Shown piece by piece: positions 34,358 through 46,222 of a stretch of DNA of 64,000 bases. Under the pieces are notes generated by a model that was not told the origin of the DNA, made no database searches, and saw only the letters and a list, made by a program, of their open reading frames with translations. The stretch comes from Liolophura sinensis (taxonomy: Eukaryota; Mollusca; Polyplacophora; Chitonida; Chitonidae): positions 35,509,551 to 35,573,550 of the forward strand of contig NC_088304.1 of assembly GCF_032854445.1 (NCBI RefSeq). Reading direction: 5' to 3'. Within the stretch, counting starts at the first letter, position 1. Every line of letters begins with the position of its first letter. Made by a program: the position numbers and the translations under genes.

Positions 34358-35858
34358 GGACGAGGGTGGTAATCGGTAATCTACAAGACTCATTGTTGAC
34401 GGGGACGGGGTGGTAATTGGTTATCTACAAGACTCATTGTTGATAGGGACGAAGGTGCTAATTGGTGATCTACTAGACTCATTGTTGACCAGAATTAGGG
34501 TAGTCACTAGTGATCTACAAGATTCATTGTTGACGGGGACTTGGGTGGTAATTGGTGATCTACATGACTCATTATTGATGGGGACTAGGGTGGTAATCGG
34601 TGATCTACAAGAGTCATTGTTGACGGAGACGAGGGTGGTAATTGGTGATCTACAAGACTCATTGTTGATGGGGACTTGGGTGGTAATTGGTGATCTACAA
34701 GACTCATTATTGATGGGGACTAGGGTGGAAATTGGTAGTCTACATGACTCATTATTGATGGGGACTAGGGTGGTAATTGGTGATCTACATGACTCATTGT
34801 TGACGGGAACGAGGGTGGTAATCGGTGATCTACATGACTCATTATTGATGGGGACTAGGGTGGTAATTGGTGATCTACATGACTCATTGTTGACGGGAAC
34901 GAGGGTGGTAATCGGTGATCTACATGACTCATTATTGATGGGGACTAGGGTGGTAATTGGTGATCTACAAGACTCATTGTTGATGGGGACTAGGGTGGTA
35001 ATCGGTGATCTACAGGACTCATTGTTGATGGGGACTAGGGTGGTAATCGGCGATCTACAAGTCATTGTTGACGGGAACGGGGGTGGTAATTGGTGATCTA
35101 CAGGACTCATTGTTGATGGGGACTAGGGTGGTAATTGGTGATCTAGAAGAATCATTGTTGACGTGGACTAGGGTGGTAATTGGTGATATACATGACGCAT
35201 TGTTGATGGGGACGTGGTAATTGGTGGTCTACAAGAATCATAGCTGACGGGGACTAGGATGGTAATTGGTGACCTACAAGACTCATTGTTGACGTGGACT
35301 AGGGTGGTAATTGGTGATATACATGACGCATTGTTGATAGGGACGTGGTAATTGGTGGTCTACAAGAATCATAGCTGACGGGGACTAGGATGGTAATTGG
35401 TGACCTACAAGACTCATTGTTGATGGAGACTTGGGTGGTAATTGGTGGTCTACAAGACTCATTGTTGATGGGGACTAGGGTAGTCACTAGTGATCTACAA
35501 GATTCATTGTTGACGGGAACGGGGTGGTAATTGGTGATCTACATGACTCATTATTGATGGGGACTAGGGTGGTAATCGGTGATCTACAAGAGTCATTGTT
35601 GACGGAGACGAGGGTGGTAATTGGTGATCTACAAGACTCATTGTTGATGGGGACTAGGGTGGTAATTGGTGATCTACATGACGCATTGTTGATGGGGACT
35701 AGGGTGGTAATTGGTGATCTACAAGACGCATTGTTGATGGGGGCTAGGGTGGTAATTGGTGATCTACCTGACGTATTGTTGACGGTGACTAGGGTGGTAA
35801 TTGGTGATCTACAAGACTCATTGCTGACGGGGACTAGGGTGGTAATCGGTAATCTACT
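34358..35858 (+). repeat. 45-bp array, about 33 copies, with internal duplications
   Basis: Unit GGGGACTAGGGTGGTAATTG plus GTGATCTACAAGACTCATTGTTGAT. Dimer periodicity (90 bp) near 34787-34965; a 131-bp duplication (ACGTGGACTA at 35161 and 35292); and a long duplication of about 980 bp, seen from the rare variant TAGTCACTAG at 34501 and 35481. Open on both strands, not coding. Confidence 0.95.
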
Positions 35859-36009
35859 GTGCTGTTCTGCATGATGTTCTCTACCGGCCTCATGCCTTCC
35901 ACCAATATGGCGTATCTTATACCTGGGAGTGATGGTCGGTAGATTGCCAAAAGACTGTGGTTTATTTCCAGAGCTCTATATTTCTCAACCCATAGACAGG
36001 CTGCCATCT

Positions 36010-36158
36010 TATAAGTGAAGAGTCTGTCAGCAGCCTGCGGATGGTTGTGGGTTTTCCTCGGGCTCTGCCCTGTTTCCTCCCACCATATTGCTGGCCGCCT
36101 TCGTATAAGTGAAATATTCATAAGTATTGCGTAAAATATAAATCAAATAAATAAAATT
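36010..36158 (+). mobile_element. SINE-A, 5'-truncated, right of the 45-bp array
   Basis: Begins GTCTGTCAGCAGCCTGCGGA and ends ATAAATCAAATAAATAAA. Inverted relative to 34148-34290. Confidence 0.78.
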
Positions 36159-38199
36159 AAATTTAAGTGAAGAATTCTTCAGTACTGTGTTTACCAACGG
36201 TACTTGGATACAAATGAATATTTTCTAGACAAAAGAGACCGGTTTACACCGTTTGTATTTGACAGTGGACACAAGAGAACTCCTCTATGTATATCTCAAG
36301 CCAAGACTGAAGCCCTATTGTGGCGAGAACATTTATATATTACAACAGCACTGAAGTAGATAAAGTATCAAACATACAATGTGGATAAAAACATTGTTCG
36401 ATATAAGAGTGCTGGTTTATTTAGTAAAATCCTCTAGATCATACTGATGAGGGCAGAGTAATTGGCTTGTATCCTGTGCCTGTAGCGAATATCAAACACT
36501 ACAAACAAAAAACTTGGATTACGCAGCTATTAAAACGTGTTTTTACATACACTGAATGTCACTCACCGCAAAGATCAACGATTGACGAATGCTGGTATAC
36601 ACAGCAGTTTCGCGGTGCGGCGCCATTGTTCAAGGATCCAATTAGAGTTCAACGATGACTGCTCACGCTACTTGTGCATTTAAGAAGAAAAAAACCATAT
36701 TACATAAAAGCGCCCTGTACGAAGGCAGTTGTTCGTGCTGCTGAAAGTTATTATTGAATCATGCCGGCATTTATGGAACAGTAAATAGTTTGCGTTCTCG
36801 AACTATTCACAGTCTACCGCTTCATAATTTAAAACCACTCGAAAGGAAAGTTGAAAAATCAGCCCACAAAAGGTTTATGCCATTCCAATCGATATACGAT
36901 CATCATACCGCTAAAAATTGGAACGAAACTAATTCCACGTTTGGGAGTAATTGGCATGCTGAATCGATGCGCAGCCAGTTGTGTTGACGGAAGTAAGGCA
37001 ATTAAGTTGAAAAAAAACTACCACAGCGACACTAGCTATACAGGTCAGATTGGTAGAGATGCGTGTGTGTATCGCGGCTCGGTTCGATCTAAGTCAAAAC
37101 TACTGATACATACAACTACTGATCAATCGTGTAGTTTTCATTTGTTCTGAGCCTTGCGACGAACCATTGGAAATTACATCACGACATTAATAAATTTGAT
37201 ATAGGTTAACTGGTCACGAACGGCATACCCTGCACTGGTTACAGAATTCAACTGAAATGGTTTTAGGTCGTTTAAATAGACGACAACTAACGTACCTGTA
37301 TTTTTGTATTGACTAGTAGGCGTATGTGACTGATATCGATATATCTGTATTCCGTTTAGGACCCAACGACGCATTCCACGTAATAGACCTAAGTGTTAAC
37401 AAACGCTGAGGGCATCATTGATTTCCGTGAACAGGGAACATGGTCCAAACCATTAGTGTGTGATAACATCAGGTTTTCGTCTTCTTTTTTTTTTGGTTTG
37501 GCAAAAATATTCGCATTCAAAACCATTCATCCATTGAAGCACTGCTTCCGAAAATTTCAATAAAAATTGAGGTCATGACTCGCTGACATAGATCATTAAA
37601 GGAGGGGTGACTCAAGCTGACTTTCAGAGCCAATGATGAAAGTCACTGAAAGTCACCTGAAGTCACAAGATTGTAAATGTTATCTGGACCTATACTTGAA
37701 CAAAGACAAAAAGGGTTTCTTTCTTTACGACAAGAGAGATAGTTTCAATTTTGACATTGTTAATTATCCTTACCTGGACAGCACTATACCGTTCTGCCTA
37801 TGGCGTGCACATAGCTCGTCTTGTAGCATTTGTTAGATCCTGTGTATTGTGTGGCGATTTCAATTTCACAATGCAAAAACTGGTGTGTTAAGGTTATTCA
37901 ATCAAACACATTCACTCTAAGTTTCTTACGTTTTACAATGAGTATTATTTTCTTATAATTAAATAAGGAGACAGCGTCCAGAATCTCTGGCACTGGTTCA
38001 AGATTGTGTCAATTCCGCTTAACGCGGGGCTAGGGGATATTCATATATTTATCGTGTGGAGTTGAATCGCCACGTTGAATATATGAACAGTTGCAATCAA
38101 AGCGCAACTGAAATACATATTGTGACAACTTTTATTCTAGAACGGTAGACGATTTGAATGCTGATTTAACGCTGTCGCCTTGAACATACCTCGCGTCTT
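36159..38199. other. No gene seen
   Basis: Several ORFs of 63-99 codons (36467-37150) lack motifs or splice context. Confidence 0.5.
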
Positions 38200-38392
38200 T
38201 CCAGCATCATTGAAAACTGTAGATTGCTTCTCTTTGCATGACACCATCCTAATTTCGTACTTCATATACTTTCTTATATTTCTTGTGGTTCGTGCTGAAC
38301 GTCGTTTTGGGAATTGTCGTTACGATTATTGACCTGTATCCTTCATATTGTTCGACGGCTAATATACAAATGTCTGTTTCGATGCATAAATT
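38200..38392 (+). repeat. Dispersed repeat R, R2 block
   Basis: TTGCTTCTCTTTGCATGACA, ATATACTTTCTTATATTTCT, GAACGTCGTTTTGGGAATTG, then CGACGGCTAATATACAAATG: same order as at 11300-11480. Confidence 0.55.
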
Positions 38393-39559
38393 CAAAAACA
38401 CACAATCATCAAATCAAATTAGATCATCTAATTTAAACGACCTTATTTGTAAGGTGTAATTAAAATAACAAGTACAGGTACAAGCTGACATGACATTGTA
38501 ATTATCATGGCAGGACATAAAGACATATATTAACAGGATGGTTATGATATAGTTACAGTCAACTTACAATGTGAAAAACTGCTGTAAATTTACAGGTAAT
38601 AGCTCTGGCAAATTTTGCGCTTGATGATTTTGACACAGGAACCATCATTATATTTGGAGAGGACACCTAATCACTTCACCTACATACCATGAAAAATTCG
38701 TTGGTCATTTTACGTGATAGTTTCCAATGTACCACCGAAAGTTAAGGTTTATCTCTATGTAAAGTCCGGGTTTAAAGTTCGGGTAGGTTTAAAGTTCGGA
38801 TCACATGCACTCCTTGGGTGCTAGCGATGCACCGGTTCCCTTTATTTCAACCTGTAATTGCAGATCGCTTTAACCCACTGGAGAAGCTTTCTAATGATCA
38901 TTTCCGCATTGGAAAGGACTCCAAAAAGGTGTTACCAGAACTTATACCGATGAGTAAATTCAAACTCTCCATAGTCCCTCCACCAGTCAGACGTCTTTCT
39001 AGTTTTTCAAAAGCAATTTCTGTGCCTACATTCTTGCATTCTTCCATTGCGAGATATCTCGTTTTGTGATGCCTGCCTCTGAAATGAATATATTCTGTGA
39101 TGGAAATTCTTGTGACAGCATCGTAAGCCTTATCCTCAGGGAAATCTTTATGAATCTCAATTAAACCCAGTAAAATACTTTATTCTCTAATTTGGTAATG
39201 TTGTGTCTTGACAGCGCAAGTACTACTCATTGGAAGAATCTGTATAGAAGACCCATTTGGTAGGCCCCTAGCCGTATTTAAAAACTAAAATATTCAAACG
39301 CAAGTACTTTGAGACAAGATTATGATGACGGCCAGATTCATATTCATATGCCGAAGCAAGAAATGATCTCAGGACAGAATAATCTAACCAAAATATGTTC
39401 ATACCTCCGGGATAGAGATTAGCTTGAGAATTAAGTTGTACGTGCTGAATGTCAATTTAAAATAAAATATTATAGAATATAATATTCGTCAATTAATTCT
39501 GTACGTCGATGTAGTGATGGATTGTTGCGCACTTGAGATCGCTATTATACACAGCCTAA
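38393..39559. other. No confident gene
   Basis: Contains only the candidate exon at 38948-39078 and a small GTTTAAAGTTCGG duplication near 38770-38800. Confidence 0.5.
38948..39078 (-). other. Candidate internal exon, unknown product
   Basis: Bounded by a TATTCATTTCAG acceptor and a CATCG/GTATAAGT donor, 131 nt long. The open frame includes RYLAMEECKNVGTEIAFEKL and ERRLTGGGTMESLNLLIG, which has a coding-like flavour (helical, charged). No family recognised and no neighbouring exon found. Confidence 0.22.
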
Positions 39560-39818
39560 ATGTGGGCGAGGTACTAGGCGCGCCAGCGCGGCACAATGAC
39601 CCTGAAGCCTCTAGCCAATGTGGTGGCTCTGAGTTCAAGTCGAGTTCGTGCTGGCCTCCCCACCAGCCGTACGTGGGAAGGTCTGGCAACAAACCGTGGA
39701 TGGTCGTGGGTTTCCTCCGGGCTCTGCCCGGTTTCCACCCACCAAAATGCTGGCCACCGTCGTATAAATGAAATTTTCTTGAGTACACCTATCAAACAAA
39801 AAATGAATAAATAAAAAA
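39560..39818 (+). mobile_element. SINE-A, near full length
   Basis: GGGCGAGGTACTAGGCGCGC head, GAGTTCAAGTCGAGTTCGTG, GTGGGAAGGTCTGGCAACAA body and AAATGAATAAATAAA tail. The 3' motif is shortened to TTCTTGAGTACACCTATCAA. Confidence 0.83.
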
Positions 39819-41390
39819 GCCGAAATCAACGATGGCTAACTTGTCAGCGCTTTTTGCCATAAATTGACAACAGTTTTTCACATCGCACCCTACAATAGCT
39901 TTTGTTGAATTCGTTCTGTTTATAGAAAACTTATTCTCTTTTAATACCCTTCACATGACATTGGGACTTGAAATTCAGACTAAAACTTATATCTTAAAAT
40001 GCCCAATTTACAGGTGTAGTTTGGGTGCGTGTAAGTGATATGAATATTTAGCAGATTGAATCATTGTGAACCTACGTACTGTTAAACATTTCCATTTCTC
40101 CTATAGCGTGTCTTTTCATCCACAGCGATGCAAAATCCGACACCATCACTGCATTTATTTTTCAGGGGATTATATATTACAAACATCCCATACGCTGATT
40201 GTATTCTCTTTATTTCACTTGTAGACATATGTGGTAATAAGATACGTTTCCCATAGACTGTCTTGTTTTCATCAGGGCTTTTTACAAACTAGAATAGCTG
40301 ACAAGGGATATGTTTTATCACCGATAAATAAAGTAGTAAGCGTTTGTTTAAAACGGAATCTTAGACGAGTAACTCTGAAACAGGAATAACGTAGGCTGCC
40401 GTTTGGTTTTCGTCTATCTCCAGTAGGCTAATGGTCGGCCAGTGTGTAACATATGCTTTCTGCCATTTAAGATACGTATATTTTAAAAGCATCCTTTTCC
40501 TTGACGCAACGATCACCGCGCGCACCTCTCGCTGTGGCGAACCTCCTCAGGGATTGGTGTAAATCACACGGAAACGACATGGTTGATGATGTGAAATGAA
40601 AGTAAAAACCTCCTGCTGTTTCTGCAGAGCAGACAACGGCGTCTGTGAGGTCCGGATTCTGCTGGATTAGTGCACAGGCTGGAAAGATAACGCATTTGTG
40701 CATTCCTCGTAATGAACGGTTGAGTAAAACGCATAACTTAGAAAAGACTTTTCTGATAGACGAAACTAAGTATGTGGACTTAATTGAATTACTGCGCAAG
40801 TTATTCTAAGCGGACCCAATTGTTAGTTGGGGAATTTGCGCATACTTTGAGCTGTCTATTTGTGTTGTGTCTTTCGTATAGTATCTGTCATTGATAACAA
40901 CTGTGGTAAAGTGTAAAACCAACGGAAAACACTAAAGCAAAACAAAGCACATGGTTTTCCCTATATCATATGAAAGAGGGAGATGTTTGCAAATAATCGT
41001 GATGTCTTTAAGCTAGAAATAAATAAACAAAAACTTCAGTATAAAAAAAGCTACAACAAATGCAGCGCTCAGATTCTACGGACCAATTAACCCTAACTTT
41101 TAACTGATATGATGGCTGAGGAAGATTAGCAGTGGTTTGGAAATACCTGCCGGGAGTGTTTGGTCAGGTGTCGAGTAGCCTGCTCTCTTACACTTCACTC
41201 CTTGCGGCGAAATTAATTAGACGTTGCTTACAGGACAGGCAAAATTACCCTAGAGATGACGAATGAGGTAAAAACGGGATTTTGTCTCGCAGTTTAATTT
41301 TAACCGACATGTAAATTATATTACATCAACAACAAAGACGACGTCTATTACCAATATTTTACCTACTAAGTGTTTGTATCTATTTTTGCT
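39819..41390. other. No gene seen
   Basis: A 110-codon minus ORF (40467-40799) has no recognisable domain. Confidence 0.5.
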
Positions 41391-42452
41391 AACTCCTTGC
41401 AGTCTGTTTGTTGCTAACTCCTGGTAGTCTATTTGTTGGTAACTCCTTGCAGTCTGTTTTCTGCTAACTCCTTGCAGTCTGTTTGCTGCTAACTCGTTGT
41501 AGTCTATTTGTTGGTAACTCCTTGCAGTCTGTTTGTTGGTAACTCCTTGCAGTCTGTTTGTTGCTAACTCGTTGTAGTCTTTTTGTTGGTAACTCCTTGC
41601 AGTCTGTTTGTTGGTAACTCCTTGCAGTCTGTTTGTTGCTAACTCGTTGTAATCTATTTGTTGGTAACTTCTTACAGCCTGCTTGTTGCTAACTCCTTGC
41701 AGTCTAGTCTATTCGTTGGTAACTCGTTGTAGTCTATTTGTTGGTAACTCCTTGCAGTCTGTTTGTTGCTAACTCCTTGCAGTCTGTTTGCTGCTAACTC
41801 CTTGCAGTCTGTTTGCTGCTAACTCGTTGTAGTCTATTTGTTGGTAACTCCTTGCAGTCTGTTTGTTGCTAACTCCTTGCAGTCTATTTGTTGCTAACTC
41901 GTTGTAGTCTTTTTGTTGGTAACTCCTTGCAGTCTGTTTGTTGGTAACTCCTTGCAGTCTGTTTGTTGCTAACTCGTTGTAGTCTATTTGTTGGTAACTT
42001 CTTGCAGTCTGCTTGTTGCTAACTCCTTGCAGTCTAGTCTATTTGATGGTAACTCCTTGCAGTCTATTTGTTGGTAACTCCTTGCAGTCTGTTTTCTGCT
42101 AACTCCTTGCAGTCTGTTTGCTGCTACTCCTTGCAGTCTGTTTGCTGCTAACTCGTTGTAATCTATTTGTTGGTAACTCCTTGCAGTCTATTTGTTGATA
42201 ACTCCTTGCAGTCTATTTGTTGCTAACTCGTTGCAGTCTATTTGTTGGTAACTCCTTGCAGTCTGTTTGTTGGTAACTCCTTGCAGTCTATTTGTTGCTA
42301 ACTCCTTGCAGTCTGTTTGCTGCAAACTCCTTGCAGTCTATTTGTTGCTAACTCCTTGCAGTCTATTTGTTGCTAACTCCTTGCAGTCTATTTGTTGCTA
42401 ACCCCTTGCAGCCTATTTGTTGCTAACTCCTTGCAGCCTATTTGTTGCAGCT
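41391..42452 (+). repeat. 25-bp array, about 42 copies, 330-bp higher order
   Basis: Unit AACTCCTTGCAGTCTGTTTG plus TTGGT. Variant AACTCGTTGTAGTCTATTTG recurs every few units. The rare 5-bp duplication AGTCTAGTCT is at 41701 and 42031, 330 bases apart. Confidence 0.95.
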
Positions 42453-44724
42453 TATTGATTATAACTCATATTCCTTACTTTGCACTTATTTTAATCTGCA
42501 CATAGCTTGCTCAAATTTCTAATTTATCTGGTGCTTCCTGTAAGTCTTAAAACTATTGTATTTTTCTCGATTTCTGTCCTAGTTATAGGGTGGGTTGTGT
42601 TTCACAGTTTACATTAGGTGGATGTCAGATTTGGTGAGAGAAAATAAAGACATGGAAGGGTATTAAACACAATGCCAGCTGTAATTTACTACCTTTGAAA
42701 CGCCACTTCAGTCCGCACTCATAGATATTTATTTTGATTTTTTCCTCACTGTTCTTAAATCAGAAAGTGCATGTCTATTTCTGCCGTTGCTAAAGATGCT
42801 TTGTCATATTATTGTTATGGGGTTGTAAGTGGGAAGGTCTGCCAGCAATCGAAACTCAAGTAAATATTTTATTCCAAAATGCGTCTGTGGAAATTACTGC
42901 ACAACTGGAGGTGCCAAACCAAGTGAAATTAAATGACATGATCTCCATAAATTATACGAATCAATGGATTGATGGATCAACGGGTAAAAAGTAAAATCAG
43001 CTCAGGTTATTGTGTATGGGTCAGTGGATGAATCTAACCCAAGTAATCAGATTTGCATGCATTACTTAGATGTATAAAGAGATAATTGGAAAATGCTACA
43101 CTGGTCAGCGTACACTAAATTTAAAATAAACGTGGATTCCCACATGTATTACTGGCTCAGGCACACTGGTCAGATTAGCTCCACGCTTTGAAAAAACTCG
43201 GATGACAAAGTGAGAATAAACGAAAAGAACGTCACAAGAACATGTACACAAGGTTCTGTGTAAACTATTAATGATCACTTCTTATTTTGTCACTCTCATG
43301 ACAATGCTTAAAATCTTGGGTCTCTCTATCTGGAAGGGTCAACTTAAAAAATCGCAAACAAATGCCTCAATATAATATACTCTGTACCTTTCTAATAAAG
43401 GAGCTAAATTTATTTAGCTCATACCCAGTAGAGACAATTGGGGGCATCTCAAGCGCCATTAGACACACACACACGTGATATTTCCTCTTCCGGAAGAGAA
43501 TGGGCTGTCTTGAAAGGCCTCTTGTAAGTTTATCTGAGTTAGGTTTTTTTCCCAACTTTTCATGTAAATGTTAAAACAGTGGAAACTTATACACCTACTC
43601 CTGACCAGGCTTAAATAGAAACAGGTGAAAAAAATGCAGTGATGTTAATAGCCCCGGTTTAGTGGAATCAGACAGACTCAGGAAGCAGAGTAACAGGGAT
43701 TCTAGACACTCTGTCCATATTTACTTAAAAGAGGATTATACTCATTGTGAAACTTAAGAAACTTGGAGTGAAAGCGTTTGATGGAATAACCTTCACACAC
43801 TAGTTTTTGCACTAATAACTTGTGACGTTGACTGCGAAGATGATTATATATCTTTCATAGCCTTTGCTATATATGGGTTGTTTAAAGCCAGCAGGTAGTG
43901 AATTGGAAAAATCTGGTCTGGTGAGCGTGGGCACACCTACACACTGTTGATATATAGTTTTCCCGAATGTCACAGGGAAGTTATCAATGAGAAATTCAAG
44001 CTACTCAATGAACATGGAAACATCCCATGAATGGTAACCCTTGTATGTAGTGTTACTGAACAAGGCTTTTTGGCCGTTAACGATAACTTAACGGTGACCG
44101 GTTTTATTAAACACCGAAACAATTAGTGATAGAATTCTGTTTATTAAATCCGTATGAGGGATAGTGGCACAGCGGGAGGAGAAATTTTAAGTAGTATGGC
44201 GTGTAACCTCATTGGCAATCAACATTTTGGGCACTTTACCAGTCATGAAATAAAAGATAATCAATGCTCGTCCTGCTGCTTCATAATGTATAAGCTACTT
44301 GAAATGGTGATAGTGGCTTACAAGTGATGTGATTTCACATCGATATGACTTGAACCAAAATTCGGTAGCATTTATCCCCTCACACATAAGAAGTATTTAA
44401 ACAGAGAATTATCTGAGAGGAAACTCAAAAATCGAAACTGTTTATGTTGTCATTCAAACCCTTTAGAAAGCACAGTGGAACAACCGGAAAACACTTTACA
44501 CATACATTATTTAAGGCTCAGTAATTAAAGGCCCGTAGATCTTATCAGTTATGATATTGTTTGTAAATGCGCTGCTTTTAAACAACAGTATATAGGCGCT
44601 CGTACAATAAATGCCGCTGACGAGATGCTGGTATTTGCAGTTCTAACAAAAAATGTCGGACTTGACGCTTATATTTAGTGGACAAAGGCTGTTGTTTCCT
44701 GGTCAAAGTATATTATGGCCTTCC
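42453..44724. other. No gene seen
   Basis: AT-rich, with a SINE scrap at 42822. A stretch near 43760-43830 resembles 46590-46660 (see findings). Confidence 0.5.
42822..42852 (+). mobile_element. Short SINE-A body scrap
   Basis: TAAGTGGGAAGGTCTGCCAG only; no head or tail. Confidence 0.4.
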
Positions 44725-45655
44725 TGACTTAATAGCCCCAGTGGCTTAGGGGTCACCGTATACTCGGGGCCTTCATGGCGTAGTGGTCACAGCACATTTA
44801 GAGGTCTTGGCCTAGTAGTCACAGTAAATGTATATAAGGTGTTTGTGTGGCATAGTGTTGACAGTACATTAGGGGCAGTACATGTGGATTAGTGGCTCCC
44901 GTGGCCTCGTTGTAACAGTATAATAGAAGAATCTGTGGCGTAGTGGTCACAGTACACTAGGGGCCGTGGGTTGGTGGTTACAGTATAATAAGGGCCGTGG
45001 CTTAGTGGACACAATATATTAGGGGCTGTGGTCTAGTGATCAGTATATTAGAGGCCTTGGCCCAGTGATCAGTATATAAGGGGCCTTGGCCTAGTGATCA
45101 TTGTATTAGGGACCTTGGCCTAGTGATCAGTATATTAGGGGTCGTATCCTTGTGGTCACAGTACATGTATTGTAAGGGCCCCTGGGGTCTAGCGGCCACA
45201 GTATATTAGAGGCCGTGACCTAGTTATCAGTGTTTCATGGGCCTAGTGGTCCCAGTGTATGTATATTAGGGTTTTCTGTGGCATGGTGTCCACAGTATAT
45301 TAGGGACCGTGGCCTTGTGGTCAGAGTGTATGAGGTGCCTCCGTGGTCAAGTGGTCACAGTTTATGAAGTGCCTCCGTGGCCTAGTCGACACAGTGTATT
45401 ATGGGTCGTGGATTAGTGACAGTGTAATAGGGGCCATGACCTAGTGGTTACGGTATATTAGGGGTTTCCGTGGGCTAGAAGTAACAGTATATTAGGAGCA
45501 TCCGTGGCCAACTGGTCACAGTAAATCATGGGCCCCTGTGGCTTTGTAGTCACAGTATATTAGGGACCGTGGCCTAGTGGGCACAGCACCTGTACAGTAA
45601 GGGCCTCCGTGGCCTGGTGATCACAGTGTATTGAGGGCTGTTGCCTTGTGGACAG
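44725..45655 (+). repeat. Degenerate array of about 30 bp with an A-box-like core
   Basis: Unit near GGGGCCTCCGTGGCCTAGTG plus GTCACAGTATATTA, repeated about 30 times with length changes. TGGCCTAGTGG fits the Pol III A-box pattern TRGCNNAGYGG, and the whole first part matches the head of SINE-A (compare 19283). Confidence 0.82.
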
Positions 45656-45834
45656 CCCTATGGACACATTATATTAGGGACAGTTTCTCGCTCTACTCCA
45701 GAATGTTTCGCTTATACAATAGTGATCATCAATTTAATGAACAGAGGAAATCGAAGCCCGGAATAGACCACCGATTTTGTATAAGCTTCTCACATGTGGT
45801 TTTGAAATATGCTCACCATTTTGGTGGAAGACAA

Positions 45835-46222
45835 GTGAAACGTTGGGTTGCGCTAACGGACTCAACAATGAAGTAAAACACCAGGTACTGGACATTAACT
45901 GCGCTAACGGACACAACAATGAAATAAAACATCAGAGGTACTGGACATTAACTGCGCTAACGGGTACAACAATGAAGTAAAACACCAGTATTACTGGAAA
46001 TTAACTGCGCTAAAGGGCATAACAATGAAGTATAACACCAGAGATACTGGACATTAACTGCGCTAACGGACACAACAATGAAGTAAAACACCAAAGATAC
46101 TGGACATTAACTGGGCTAACGGACACAACAATGAAGTAAAACACTAGAGATACTGGACATTAACTGCGCAAACGGACACAACAATGAAGTAAAACACCAG
46201 AGATACTGGACATTAACTGCAA
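45835..46222 (+). repeat. 53-bp tandem repeat, about 7 copies
   Basis: Unit CTGCGCTAACGGACACAACA plus ATGAAGTAAAACACCAGAGA and TACTGGACATTAA. Begins about 180 bp after the preceding array. Confidence 0.92.

Noticed and set aside
34410-35110. Two overlapping open frames of about 228 codons on opposite strands
   Set aside because: Both are the 45-bp repeat read in frame; being open on both strands at once is typical of a repeat, not a gene.
39489-39829. Several overlapping ORFs on both strands
   Set aside because: All are translations of the SINE-A copy at 39560-39818; the same kind of ORF recurs at other SINE copies.
40467-40799. 110-codon minus ORF
   Set aside because: No motif, no coding-like neighbours and no splice support; its length is within chance for this much DNA.
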